From Notospermus geniculatus (lineage: Eukaryota > Nemertea > Pilidiophora > Heteronemertea > Lineidae), in contig NMRB01000261.1 of NCBI GenBank assembly GCA_002633025.1, positions 371,898-435,897 on the forward strand: a DNA stretch of 64,000 nucleotides, read 5' to 3'. Positions 31,228-42,844 of the stretch are shown piece after piece. A program made the position numbers and the translations under genes. Numbering within the stretch: the first letter of the stretch is position 1; every line of letters starts with the position of its first letter. The notes beneath the pieces are model-generated. The model was not told the origin of the DNA. It worked only from the letters and a program-made list of their open reading frames with translations, and did no database searches.

Positions 31228-33318
31228 GTGTTGTTTTACAATAAAGCAGTGCACGTCAACAGGGTTGACTAAAGCCAAGTCGACAGGCAGTGTTCGGCAT
31301 AGTCTACATCAGCAAAGATGGTGCATGACATGGGATGTCTATGTGGAGATTTTTGGCCTGTTTTTCTCAGCATCCAACAAGGAGAGGGTACATAAGATTC
31401 TTTCATCAATAGCGTGTGTTTCTTACAACTGTAAAGGGTTCGAATGGTAAACAAGGTTACTATTTCAGACTGACAATTACACAGTAAATGGGTATGGCCT
31501 AGGCCTACTTGGCAGAAAGAGGTGTTCCTAACAAGAGGTCTTTATGAGAAAGCAGTATCCCTAATGCCGGCTTTCCACGTGAAAGAAAACATGCGACAGT
31601 TCTGGCAAAACTGCCACAATAAACCCACCGATGGATCTTCCACGTGAAAGAAAAAAATGTCGAAAGTCTCTGTCTGCAAGCTCTTGCAACTGTCGAACAA
31701 TTTACTGTTGCAAGTTTCTGTCGTGTGGCTCTTCCACGTGAAACAAAATTTGCCTGTGTGTCCATTGTCGATGACTGACGTGTATCGTTCAAAAAGTTTC
31801 AATGTGGCGATGAATAGAACAGGTGCTATTCAAAGCAATAACTGTCGGACATTAAAATAACTGGCTGACATTATCTATTAAGGCCTCTTCCACGCTACGG
31901 AAATCGATCATGCAACAGAGTGTCCGACATATTTCCAAGAGTGTCGACAGTCTACTTGGAGAGCACCTTCCACGTGCAATTCGCTGTCGGACAGGAAAAT
32001 TGTGACAGAAAACTTTCAGGTGGAAGGCCGGCAAAACAAACGGTACTTCCCAGGAGAACTGTCCCTGGCTTGACAACTTTCGAGAGTGCCATCCAATGAA
32101 GTGCCTCTGAAGAGAGTAGTGTCACTAAAAGAGGTACCTCCAGGGAGAGTTATCATGAATCGAGAAGTACTTCAAAGAGACACCTCAAAGAAGAGGTGTC
32201 CCAACAAAGGTACCACCAAAGCAGTGTCCCTAATAGGAGGTACCTCAGAGGAGAGGTGTCCCTAACAAGAGGTACCACCTAGGAGCAGTGTCGGCAACAG
32301 TAGGTGGACACTGAAATGGAACAATGAATGGAAGTTTTCCAAGGATACGTGAAGAGGGTCCATCAACGAAACATGTCATCTCAATTTTTCACCCTTGAAA
32401 TCCCCAAATTTCGAAGAGGAAATGTACTAAATGATGAGCCAGCAAAACTGGTCCCATTGGTGGCGGCGCCTGTCGAGTTATGGTATGATATTTTGACCTT
32501 GGTATATGACGTACATGATTCAGAAATAGACCCTTCGTGTGCTCGCTATCTGGAAGATGACAAATATGATCAATTCTGAGGCACGGTGGTGAGACACAGT
32601 CATCGCTGCAATTTTCTCATCAAATCTCCTTTTTTTCTTCATTTTTTCAACAAAATTGTTCACTTTTCCTGCAGAATCAATCCCCAAATTATAAATGCCT
32701 TCACCTAACATTCTTCAACAAATAACTGGTCTCCAATGTTAAGTCTTGCTGAGAATCAGAGGGAGCATGGTTGCTTGAAGTAACAGCCACACTACACTGT
32801 ACTTGTATGTATTGGTGTCATGTAGAACATGACGAAGCTCTTACTTCAATGGTTCACATTCCCCCTGCCTGATCACAAATCAAGATACTGTCTTAGCACT
32901 GGAGGGCATCTTCAACATGAGCAGCTGATGACTGTTTCTTTCCCAGACACCAGGGGGTGCTTCTGGCTGCATACGGCATAACAATAAGAGGCATGCGATG
33001 AAATGTTTTGCATTTATACACAGCTGTTGATGTTAGGCCTGTAGGTGGACAGGGCTAGTAACGGTGAGGTAGGACTTGGTTCGTTACCCCAGCATGGACA
33101 GACATCAGCCTGGTGATAATTAGCCAACACAGGCAGGCGGAAGTGATCCTGTTCTTGGCACCGCAGATGATCAAGTTGCAATAAAGGAGTGTGCACACGT
33201 AGGCTGACCGAGAAACGACAGTAGAGTCTTAGTTTTGGCAGAAGTGTCCATGCTGAGGTTGGTGTCAAATCAAAACAGTCCCTACCTGCCTGATGACACT
33301 GATTACGAGACCATCCAC

Positions 33319-33426
33319 AGTAGATCAAGGTAGAACTGCACCCACCAAGTCTCCAGTAGATCAAGGTAGAACTGCACCCACCAAGTCTCCAGTAGATCAA
33401 GGTAGAACTGCACCCACCAAGTCTCC
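33319..33426 (+). repeat. 36-bp tandem repeat, 3 exact units plus decayed units to about 33720
   Basis: Unit starts AGTAGATCAAGGTAGAACTG. The array begins within 3 bp of the end of the duplicated block. Confidence 0.9.
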
Positions 33427-34769
33427 ACCCACAACATCTCCTCCAGTAGATCAAGGCAGACTACCCACCCACCACATCTCCATACCAGGTCATCCTGATA
33501 ATCAACAACACCTCCAGTCGTTCAAGGATGTCTCTCACCCACAAAGTCTCCCGTAGATCAAGGGCAAACTGCCTTCCCACCAAGTCTCCACCAGAGTAGG
33601 TCAGCTAACAACCCAAAACACCTCCAGCTGTTCAAGGCATACTGCCCACCCACCAAGTCCCTAGGTACCAAGTATACCACCCCAAACCCTCCATGATCAA
33701 AACGGCCGACCCACCAAAGTCCAGTAAACATAGTTTCCTGACCAAAGAGATGTACACAGCCTTTTCCTCCTATTTGTAACATGATGCATGCAACACAAAA
33801 TACTTGTTTCAGTCACGGTACTCACCAAAAGGGTACACCAAGTCTGACGGGGAGATTTCTAATCAGAGAGTTTGAGAGTAGTGAAAATACACCAAGTTAG
33901 TGTCCGGTCTTTCTAAACAGTTTTAGGATAGACTTGAACCTTGAGGTTAGAGTTGAAGAAGAACTAAACACAGCCCAGTGTTTAAGACCAGCAGGAAAGG
34001 TTAAGACAAAGATTGCGGTCGAACCAAAGGATTTCTACAGCTTGCAAATCATTCCCTTGAAGAAAGATCAGCGAATATGCTACTTTGGTCGGCTCCGACA
34101 CAAACTTGGTCAAGGAACGGAAAAGACTCCCAAATTGTAGAGGACTCTTTGGTGGATTTGACCTCAGTCGATGTCAGATGAAAAATAAGGAGAGAAGAGA
34201 AAGGAGGGGACACAATGAAGGAGCTTTTGAAGAAGTTCATTGCTATATGCTGCTCAGGGACCTTATTCACAAAGCTCTGAGAGACTAGCAGATCCATAAG
34301 TTGACTTGTTCCTGGTCTTGGAACCACGGGGTGGAAGACAAAACCAAAACCAGTCACACTCTGGAGCCGCAAGTTCAGAGGCTTTGGGCAGAAGGTCCCT
34401 GAGTCCAAGCATTCTTCCTTCAGGACTGGTAGTAATAGCTAGAGCTGAACTGGAGCTTCTTCAAATATTTTCATGTTCATATGTAGCAGGGCGGATTTGA
34501 TGTCCTTTTTCACTGAATCAGGAAGGAAGGCACGGCATCAAGGAGTGTGGGGACGCAAAAGGAACAAGAGTGCATTTCAACCAAATAGTCTGTAAAGGAT
34601 CTAGCGGGTGCATTCAGGGAGCTGCAACACATAAAAGGACCACTGGAGTGTGTTCCAACATAAAAGTTCTTGCAAATTGAAGACTACATTCCAGTGATCA
34701 AACTGGTGGGGGTGCATTCCAAGGTGGTCACTACAAATCAGCATGCTCATTCCCAAACCAAGTACTAAC

Positions 34770-34814
34770 CTAACTGTCCTGATTCTGTCGTCTTGCCATC
34801 AATGACTTTTAAAC
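34770..34814 (-). CDS. candidate 45-nt cassette exon, truncated copy of the PDZ GLKV-loop exon
   Basis: The acceptor GTATTTCCAG and the donor TTAG|GTTAGT bracket exactly 45 nt, phase 1 in and 1 out. It encodes GLKVIDGKTTESGQL, parallel to GLKVIGGKMTESGRL at the start of the full PDZ exon (30819, 18182). The GLKV stretch is the carboxylate-binding loop of PDZ domains. Inclusion would insert 15 residues, duplicating that loop, without a frameshift. Alternatively it is a decayed remnant of a third copy of the PDZ exon. The nucleotide sequence has diverged much more from the other copies than they have from each other, so it is older. Confidence 0.45.
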
Positions 34815-34926
34815 CTGGAAATACATGTACTACATGGTTAGAAACAAAACGTCCGCGAGAATGAAGGACATCATTGGGACATCCTGCCACAACGTTTGGA
34901 ATGATACGCTCTAGTTGCAAATGCTT

Positions 34927-34985
34927 GCAGCTTCGTAAACAACAAAATCATCAGTAATTTTAGATTTTGTTGTTTACGAAGCTGC
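34927..34985. repeat. perfect 23-bp hairpin
   Basis: GCAGCTTCGTAAACAACAAA… pairs perfectly with …TTTGTTGTTTACGAAGCTGC across a 13-nt loop. It lies 112 bp upstream (transcript sense) of the 45-nt partial exon. Confidence 0.85.
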
Positions 34986-35938
34986 AGAGTCGAGGGAAAC
35001 CAACATCCCTGCAAGCAATATGAGTGTTGTTGTCCCACAAACAGTGGACGGTTTCCATTTCGAAGTCCCCACCTGACACTGAAAAGAACTGAAACTAACT
35101 GAACGCACATGCATGCAAACAGATCTTGGGGATGGCAATATTTCAGCAAGTTTTTGGTCAAATAAAAGAAAACAGCCCGCAGAATAGGTAATCAAATGTT
35201 TGCAAGATTTTTCAAGTCTCGGGAGCCAACTGAATGAAGAAATGCCCAGAGAAAGGGGAACAGGATCTACGACATGCAAAGTCAATTATAGACGCTGGGG
35301 CCAGGTACGCTTGAAACCCTCCAGGGCATAGGAAGGGACTCCAGGGTTCTTGAATACCTCAACTCTGAGAGAAGATAAGGTCATATCTCCGGTAGAGTGC
35401 AGCACCAGAACTTTTTCAAGAGGAGCGATATGATATGATAGCAGTTCGCCTGAATCCATAGTTCTTAAACTTTTAAATGCAGCGATCATCTGACGCCTTC
35501 GCAAGTTTCCTTGCTGTTACAAGAATGGTTCTCATGCCATGTGCTACTTCTGACCGTCTGGCATAGGCAACTGCCGCAGAAAGGCAGGTTTACACTTTGG
35601 TTGTTGTGTGATGTTGTCCATCGAAAGAGGATATACGAATGAGGACACAGAGTTAGTTTACACTCTCCGGTCACTTTAGCTTTTCGCTTCCATTGCAGTC
35701 AAATGTCATCAGGGGATGTCACTTAATGTCGTCTGACATCACTCAACGACAATCGTTGACGACGAGCGATGTCACTTGATGAAAGTGTAAACCTACTTTA
35801 CAATGTATTCATCGTTTCCACGACGTAACTCTGACAGTGTCCGCCATTGCTGACGTCGCCCTAATGACGCAAAGCTGGTGGGCAAAATGCATTGCTGATG
35901 ATGCAAAGCTGGTGGGCAAAACGCACAACGTCACAGAA

Positions 35939-36028
35939 CGATGTAGGGCTGGGCCTACGTCATGGAAACGATGTAGGCCTGGGCCTACGTCATGGAAACG
36001 ATGTAGGCCTGGGCCTACGTCATGGAAA
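35939..36028 (+). repeat. 30-bp tandem repeat, 3 units
   Basis: Unit GATGTAGGCCTGGGCCTACG + TCATGGAAAC. Each unit contains the palindrome TAGGCCTGGGCCTA. Confidence 0.9.
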
Positions 36029-36269
36029 CAATGAATACTGATTTTAAGAAAATGATAGAAACATGAGTTACAGCAGGTGAATAAGCGGTTTAAGAAGACA
36101 GAATGAGTCTGACTCCAAATCAGTGCATGTTGGACAAGGGCCTCGTGAAAACCGCTGAATCAGCGAATTGGTGACCATAATTTGGAGATCGCCGGCTCTA
36201 CCACTTACCAGGATCACATCTTGAGATACAGGGCCTACAGTCACTTCGCCCTTCGAACCACTCTCCCTC

Positions 36270-36375
36270 CTTGAACGAGAGTAGGAGTGATAGGGCAAGA
36301 TGTGGGATTTGAACCCGGGACCTGCTTGTTAGTCCAAAGCCCCACCACCTGAGCTGGAGACATGTCCCGGCCTGT
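36270..36375 (-). mobile_element. tRNA-derived SINE relic
   Basis: Minus-strand CAGCTCAGGTGGTGGGGC (A box) and CCCGGGTTCAAATCCC (B box), the clearest tRNA-like pair among the minus-strand relics. Confidence 0.65.
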
Positions 36376-36472
36376 AGCTGGGTTAGCAGGAACGTGGTTA
36401 TGTTTCATTATATACTCGAATTCAAATTCCCAACTTGCACTGATTGGAGTCTGCGGGCCACCACAACCGTAC

Positions 36473-36581
36473 CTAATATTGCACTAGAATCCTTACCGCC
36501 CTCGATTAAACCGGATTTTTTCAAGATCATGTGACCTATCAGCTTCGTGCCATCGCCAGATGGTTGCCAGGTAACAGGATG
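36473..36581 (-). CDS. RIMS: RIM exon: N-terminal lead of the PDZ domain
   Basis: The 109-nt exon has acceptor ACAATTTCAG and donor TTAG|GTACGG, phase 0 in and 1 out. It encodes HPVTWQPSGDGTKLIGHM, then ILKKSGLIEGGKDSSAILG. The HPVTWQPS…G..LIG..IL block is the strongly conserved start of the RIM PDZ region (beta-A). It joins in phase to either PDZ exon copy (30819 or 18182) and to the partial exon at 34814. It exists once, upstream of the duplicated cassette. Confidence 0.94.
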
Positions 36582-37052
36582 CTGAAATTGTAAAAAAATG
36601 GGTTTATTTCTAGAAATGGTAACAAAATGGTTGAACTTTAATCTTTTGATAAGTGCCTTAAGAAATTTCAGGTGATCAATACCAACATTTGGTAACATTT
36701 TTGTCGTCTCTTTCAATTTTGGGTCACAATTTGGCCAACAGATATTTTACAGTTACGTTTCTTAATTTAAAATGAAAATGCAGGATTACTCTGAATCCGT
36801 AACAAGCTGTCACAATATTTTGGGAGACACAGGAATTTTTCTGGCAAACTTTTCACAGAGAGCCAAATATCAGTTGAACTCTATCTAAATACGTTGCCGA
36901 TAGTAACATTAAAGGTGCTTTTTTTCATACAACAAATCAAATGTGGATAAAACAACACAGATGTACAGAATTACAACAGAAATATTGCTAAAGGAGACTG
37001 CAACCAAATGTAAGCTCACTATATGTAAACCGATACCCTCATGGGGGTGTAG

Positions 37053-37203
37053 AGGGCCATATGCACCAAACAAAGATTATCTTGAGCTCAGGTTGAGCCA
37101 CAACTTTTCCATTGTCACATCATGCCCTGGCGAACCTGAACAATTGAGAAGTTGTGGCTCAACCTGAGTTCAAGATAATCTTTTTTTTGGTGCACACGGC
37201 CCT
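37053..37203. mobile_element. foldback MITE
   Basis: AGGGCCATATGCACCAAACA… and …TTTGGTGCACACGGCCCT, with long inner arms (AGATTATCTTGAGCTCAGGT and complement). Confidence 0.85.
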
Positions 37204-37235
37204 GCAAATATCACCAGTGTCAAGAAAGCAACAGA

Positions 37236-37563
37236 TATCACCAGTGTGCAGCCGGTTATAGGTCACCAGTGTGCAGCCGGTTATGAGGCACCAGTGTGCA
37301 GCCGGTTACAGGTCACCAGTGTGCAGCCGGTTGCAGGTCACCAGTGTGCAGCCAGTTATAGGTCACCAGTGTGCAGCCGGTTGCAGGTCACCAGTGTGCA
37401 GCCGGTTGCAGGTCACCAGTGTGCAGCCGGTTGCAGGTCACCAGTGTGCAGCCGGTTGCAGGTCACCAGTGTGCAGCCGGTTGCAGGTCACCAGTGTGCA
37501 GCTGGCTGCAGGTCACCAGTGTGCATCCGGTTACAGGTCACCAGTGTGCAGCTGGTTACACGT
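37236..37563 (+). repeat. 25-bp minisatellite, 13 units
   Basis: Unit CACCAGTGTGCAGCCGGTTG + CAGGT. Because 25 is not divisible by 3 and the unit lacks stops, all three plus frames stay open. Not a gene. Confidence 0.95.
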
Positions 37564-39587
37564 CACCATGGTGACATCACCAAGGCAACCTCCCCTTCTT
37601 CATACACTGTCATCTTATTACACATACTTGATGAAATACACAAATATACCATTGAAGAAATTGACATTGACTGCTTAACGTGATTTATATTTATCTCTTT
37701 TGTGACTTGAGTTGATGGATTTGAGTAGATTAATAAAAATTTAATCCCTTGAGCTCGGAAAGTTGAAGGTCATGCATCAATATACAGGGTGATGTTGAAA
37801 AACATACTCCGAGTTTAAAATTGTGCCAAATGAATTTAATTGCTCAGTTTTCAACACGAGCAGACGTGAATGCTGGTTCATCAAAAGAACATAGTCTGTA
37901 GTGCAGATTCAATAGAATCTTGTACAAATAATTTGGTTTAGTTTAGGTGAAATAAAGTTATTCAGTACATGTGAATACCTTCACATTTATAAGGTGGATT
38001 TGCAACGCCATCTATACCAAGAATAGAGAAGCGGTAACAGAGAAGAATGTCAGACGTCATGCAAAGAAATAATGATGAAATTGACACAACAACCAGAAAA
38101 ACCGATGAAAATGCTGAGCAGAGAAAAGAGCGCCACCTTGGGGGCACACAAGAAAACAACACAACCACGTCACCAAGTTCACTATCACCAATACAACTGG
38201 GGAACTAGAAATCTATACAATGGAAAGCGAAAGGAGGCGTCCAACACCGGACAACCAACGAAGAAGGCGCTCATTTTGGCGTGAGATTTTTAGCAGAGAG
38301 GATTCGACACCACAGAGCATGGATTCAAGGTCAAATTACAAGATTTTGAAGGTCAAGGTCAAATTTGTCAAGGTCAAAAACGCTGGATGTATGACTTCAA
38401 TCCCAGCTCTGAAGGTTAGTATCATTCGCATTGGAAGAAAGGCCCAAGTTGTCAAAATCATGTTTAAATGGATGAGATGTTTTAGAACTTGATATATTTT
38501 TTATTTGTGCTTGTAAAACACTCATAAAATGCTTCAGATGCTTGTTTTTAGTTAATAACCAACTATCAGACATATTTTCCCCAATATTTGAAGACATGGT
38601 CTTGTTATACTTGACAATATAACACGGAATCATATCACACAAGGATTGGCCAGCAGAGGGCAGAGGAGTAATTAAGATAAAGGTTCGTTAGGGAGGGTAT
38701 TGGGAGAAAAAATGACCAATTCGTAAAGCAAATGAATCTGCGTAAATCATTCAGAAATTTGTGACTAGTCTACCAAAAAATGTCTTCATCTGTTCTACAG
38801 AATTGCAAAAATCATTTGGTTAATACGCACTTTAGATGACCAAGCAGTGGTTTTTCGACTTGGACTGGTTCTCGAGATCAAGTACCAAGATCTTAGCGCC
38901 TATCGTCCATTATCATGTCATGTCTGAAAAGCAGCCCTGATTGGTTGCCCTCATTCAACAAAAGAGCAATCGATAATTTTTCAACCAATCAAAGTATTTT
39001 CAGACGATCACATGATGACTGATCACAATATTTAATCCTACTGGTGAAATCAGGAACTAATCTATGTTTGACCTCCGTAGTCACGGCAATTATCTGTTTC
39101 GTTGTCATCATTGAATTCAACTGTGGATGTGATTAGGCTAGACTGGAGGTCAGAGGTCAGAGGTCATCAAGTGGTACAAACCAATGAAATCAAACCATGC
39201 ATTCTATAGACTCCAAGTGCCCGTCAACCAGGAGATATAAGACATACTTACATAATTATATCTGAATTTGTCTGTTTGAAGAAACATGAGGCATTAGCTT
39301 ACAGCTGAATACCTACAGGTCCCTTAGACCTCATGCCCTTGGGTAGGAACATTTGGGCCCTTAAATCAGATTATTCCCCTCAATGTTTTGGTATCTGACC
39401 TAATTTTGATAATTTTGACAACTTGGTTTCATTTTTATGTTTCAACATGTGTTTCTATAAACTTTTTGTGGACACTTTCCCCCGAAGAAACCCACCAAAA
39501 GTAAGACAGATTAGAAATGCTAGTCTAGGCCCATGCTCTACTAGGCGACGAAAATCCTCCTTGTTAGTGACAACCATCAACTATTAC

Positions 39588-39796
39588 CTTCATCTGGTCT
39601 TCATTTATAGTCTGACTACTACTGGACAACCCGGTATCTATCCCAGAATCCTTTACTTGGGGTTCCGACCAACCGGATTCGTCCTCCATTGATTGGCCCT
39701 CGCCACGGCCGAAACGAACAATTTTCTTTTTGGCGTCCGACATGGAGTCAGAATCTACAGGGCCCTTAGACCCCTCGGCTAGGTTTTCTAGTTCCC
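39588..39796 (-). CDS. RIMS: RIM exon: acidic, Ser-rich linker before PDZ
   Basis: The 209-nt exon has acceptor CAACTTTATAG and donor AAG|GTAATAG, phase 1 in and 0 out. It encodes about 70 residues: GELENLAEGSKGPVDSDSM, then DAKKKIVRFGRGEG and a Ser/Asp-rich tail ending QTINEDQMK. I do not recognise a domain. Placement is by phase and by position between the SVSEKG and HPVTWQPS exons, where vertebrate RIM has alternatively spliced linker exons. It is likely disordered and may be alternatively spliced. Confidence 0.82.
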
Positions 39797-40259
39797 CTAT
39801 AAAGTTGAGGCCAAGATACAAAAAACAGAATATAAGCCGGTGAGGATACTGTACACTTGATGAAAATACAGCTTCTGTGGGATGATGATCAGTGATGCGG
39901 ACAGTTGCATGCAACCCCAACTTGGAGGAGCAGATCCTTTGAGAAAGTTTTCATGCCTAGAAGTTCGTATGCATTGAAGAATGATATTTACATGAAACAT
40001 GACCCTTCCTACATGTATATACATGACGTGACCTGGCCTTGAAATTTTAAAATAGGAGACAAGACACCAGCCACATGGCACCATTGATGGCATTGTTCTT
40101 AGCCATTTGAGAGGACTTTTGCTTCAAAAATTTTGAACTGAGTTGAGAGCTGATTGGCAAAATATAGCCCAGTCAGACTTTAAATATGGCCGCCAGGCAG
40201 CCATTTTGAAAATGGCCTTTGGCCCATATCTTATGCTTCATACTCCATTAGCTCTATAA

Positions 40260-40435
40260 ACAAATTGGACGAATTTAGTGGGAGTAGGAGGAAACAGGGG
40301 TACCCAGAGAAACCAGGCATCAAAGGGAGTCGACTTTCTATCACTTGAAGCGCTGGTCCAACTGAGGATCGAACCAGGAACCTCAGAGGTGTCAGTTGCT
40401 GATGTGTCCACTGCACCACTCTGATAGCCCAGGAC
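40260..40435 (-). mobile_element. SINE, same family as 56405-56580
   Basis: Shares GTAGGAGGAAACAGG-like, AACCTCAGAGGTG and CACCACTCTGATAGCCCA-like blocks with the copy at 56.4 kb. B-box-like TGGTTCGATCC on the minus strand. Confidence 0.75.
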
Positions 40436-42788
40436 TGGTGTCATGACGGCAACAACGTCAACGGTCTACCGATCAATCTTTAGTCCTACTAGAGATATGT
40501 TACACTTCAGCAACCTTTGACCCTAAACGCGATGTTTCAAAAGTGCCATGCAAATTCAACCTGCCACCACCCAAGACGGGCTGCGGACATTTCATCAAGC
40601 GTACAGTCATGAATCTAACAAATAATCAACCTGACAATGCATAAAGTAATCGGGAGAAAAAACATTGGAAAACGAGGGGGACGAGGTTCCCTCGCACGTT
40701 CAGATGCACCAATCAGCAGTCAGAACCCTCACCGCTAAAAACTTTTTAATTTTTGCCTCGAGCATTTCATCTCGCTTCCATGATTCTTGCTCATACTGAT
40801 CATCATAGACACCTGTTAATTAATAAATGGATTAATTAATTAATTAATTATTTGGTAAATTAGTTATGTAGCCCGACAAATTGAAGAAAGTCCCCAATGC
40901 TTTGACAACTTTGTAACTTTTACCACCAGAGTCGTCACTAACCAAAAATTAGGCTTCTTCCCATCACTGAACCTGACATATCACTGAATAGTGGTGCTTT
41001 AAAACATGGCCCGTCTTCCTAATTCCATGTGTTTCATCAGGGGACTTAAACATTCCATTCTTACATGTTGACCCCACCCTTTCCCTTCATAGCAAGCCTA
41101 CCCTTTCCAGCCTCTCGCAGAATGACTCATAGGCCCTATGGCTAAGTAACTTTTGGCAACTCCGTCCATGACAGACGCGTGGGGAAATATCATTGCAGGG
41201 TTTTGCAAGTTTCCAACAATCAAATCATCATTTAAACACAATACCGTTAGCAATAAATCTCCAATATTCCTTCAAAAAATGCTCCTTCGAGGGTTTGGGG
41301 GATCTGATGAACCCTGTTTTCTTATTTCTGAAGGAATATCGGAACCTAGCGATCAGTAAAATATCCATCAACCCTTTCTTTTCACATTATTCAAGTCAGT
41401 GAAGTACATTTCTTGCTTCTTGGGAACTTTGGCCCAATTTTGCTGAGTCATCAATCATCCAAGCTGCAATTGTAGAAGCAACACATTCACGTATTTGTCT
41501 TTTTACAAAATGTCTGCCAACAGATTTGAAAGGGTTAATGGCCGAAGAATGAAACACGCATAAACACATAGAGTCTATGGTCAGACATGAAGGGGTTCGG
41601 GGAACTTGCGGTTGCAGATGGCTGAGTATCGCAGGTCATGGCGGTTGGCAAGAAGCTGCTCAGCTCCACGTTTCGCCCAGCTTTCGTCATCCAGGTGCCA
41701 TCTTTGAAAGGCACTATGCACCAATTTCAACAATGTTTGATCGAGCTGACTTTGTGCATCAGAAGTTCAGATGAAAACTACCAACTTCGCCCCTTCAGCG
41801 TGAGGGGTATCGGTAATAACACAGTACGATATCATGCAATCTTCAATCTTGAATCACTCGTACATATTTTACGGTTCACCCTTTATATCTGACCCCTGAA
41901 GTGAAACTCAATGAATCAAACACAGTGAACTGATCACCCTTAACCCCTTGAGAACTGAGGGTACAGTGACGAAAGTCCTGAAACTAGCATATTCTCCCCA
42001 AAATTATCCCAACCATAAAGGAGATGGCATCATCCGAAAGATCGTTTTAAGTACTTTCCAATGAATACCCATGTTGCAGGGTTCTGGAATGTCCCCGAAC
42101 TTTCCTCTGCTTAAAGCGGGGTTGTTCACGTCTGTCCAAAGTGAACCAAAAATAATAAAACAACCCGTTTCGTTCGTAACAACAACTGGTAAATGCATTG
42201 CGGTGGCCGCTCTGGAAACTGTTCTGTGGAATCTTTGACTCTGCGTGAATAGTCCGCTTTACGTTCGAAGTTTGTGAGAGAAGCTGCCATCAGTCCCCAA
42301 AGGGTTAAAACTCAATTGAATGTAGAACATACATGTTGAGAAAAAACAATGTGTGTCTATTAACATATTTATGGCTGAATGATATGTCAGTGCTGACACC
42401 AAGCGGGATAACATTCCTGTGCTTTGGACTTAGACTAGGCCCTCTTGCCGCACCCCACCTCCTCACTCTACTGTACATGCATTTCACATAGAGAGGGTCC
42501 ACCAAACCAAGTTTTACTCACAAGAGAGGGTTCCAACTGTGGTGAATTTACAAATGTGGGGACAAATTTTCAATCACATCTACAAATGCAGCATCAGGGC
42601 TACTGGACCTACAGATGCAGAACCCATGGTGAGCCCAGAACATGCATATTCAATGTCGTCCTCACTGACACTCAACCGAAAGGGAACGAAGGAAGGTACA
42701 TGATCACATGACTGGACAAACTCCAAGTTAGTCATGTTAGTAAGGAAAACAGGAGGAAGGGATACCATAATAATTCTCGGCATTCTAA

Positions 42789-42844
42789 GGTCAGCGGCAG
42801 GAGCACGGTAACGATCATGCCCTCCTAGTTCTGATATCCTGTCA
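42789..42844 (-). pseudogene. 56-bp duplicated fragment of the 44-kb RIM exon
   Basis: Aligns without gaps to 44785-44840 at 52 of 56 positions. The minus strand reads DRISELGGHDRY then RAPAAD, versus HDPAAD in the exon. It lies in the intron downstream of the parent exon. Confidence 0.8.

Larger units (their letters stand above)
20874..33316. repeat. tandem duplication, copy B (12443 bp) of an 11-exon RIM cassette
   Basis: Direct near-identical copy of 6794-20699. Homology starts at the shared AGTAGACACGGACG and ends at GATTACGAGACCATCC. The copy lacks the 1657-bp element at 14328 and the 103-bp hairpin at 16125, and has a private TIR element of about 353 bp at 25261. These three explain almost all of the 1463-bp length difference. 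It carries exons D to N of RIM, all with intact splice sites. True duplication and collapsed-haplotype misassembly both remain open. Confidence 0.95.
30820..34769 (-). other. intron upstream of copy B exon D
   Basis: Contains the copy B foldback at 31094, the CACGTG array at 31573-31980, the end of the duplication (33316) and the 36-bp repeats. The rest is unassigned. Confidence 0.7.
34815..36472 (-). other. intron between HPVTWQPS exon and partial PDZ exon
   Basis: Contains a 23-bp perfect hairpin (34927-34985), three 30-bp repeats (35939-36028) and a SINE-like relic (about 36270-36375). Confidence 0.7.
36582..39587 (-). other. intron with MITE and 25-bp minisatellite
   Basis: Holds the foldback MITE 37053-37203 directly followed by a 13-unit 25-bp minisatellite, then TCAAGGTCA motifs around 38330-38380. 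Open frames over the minisatellite are a repeat artefact. Confidence 0.75.

Noticed and set aside
33293-33556. Plus-strand frame with VDQGRTAPTKSP repeats
   Set aside because: The 36-bp tandem repeat happens to be a multiple of three and stop-free. No gene context.
37236-37563. CRISPR-like array
   Set aside because: Units are contiguous with no unique spacers and the genome is eukaryotic.
37246-37683. Three overlapping open frames of 67-145 codons with MQPV…GHQCAAG repeats
   Set aside because: They are translations of a 25-bp minisatellite in different frames. The unit has no stop and there is no other coding evidence.
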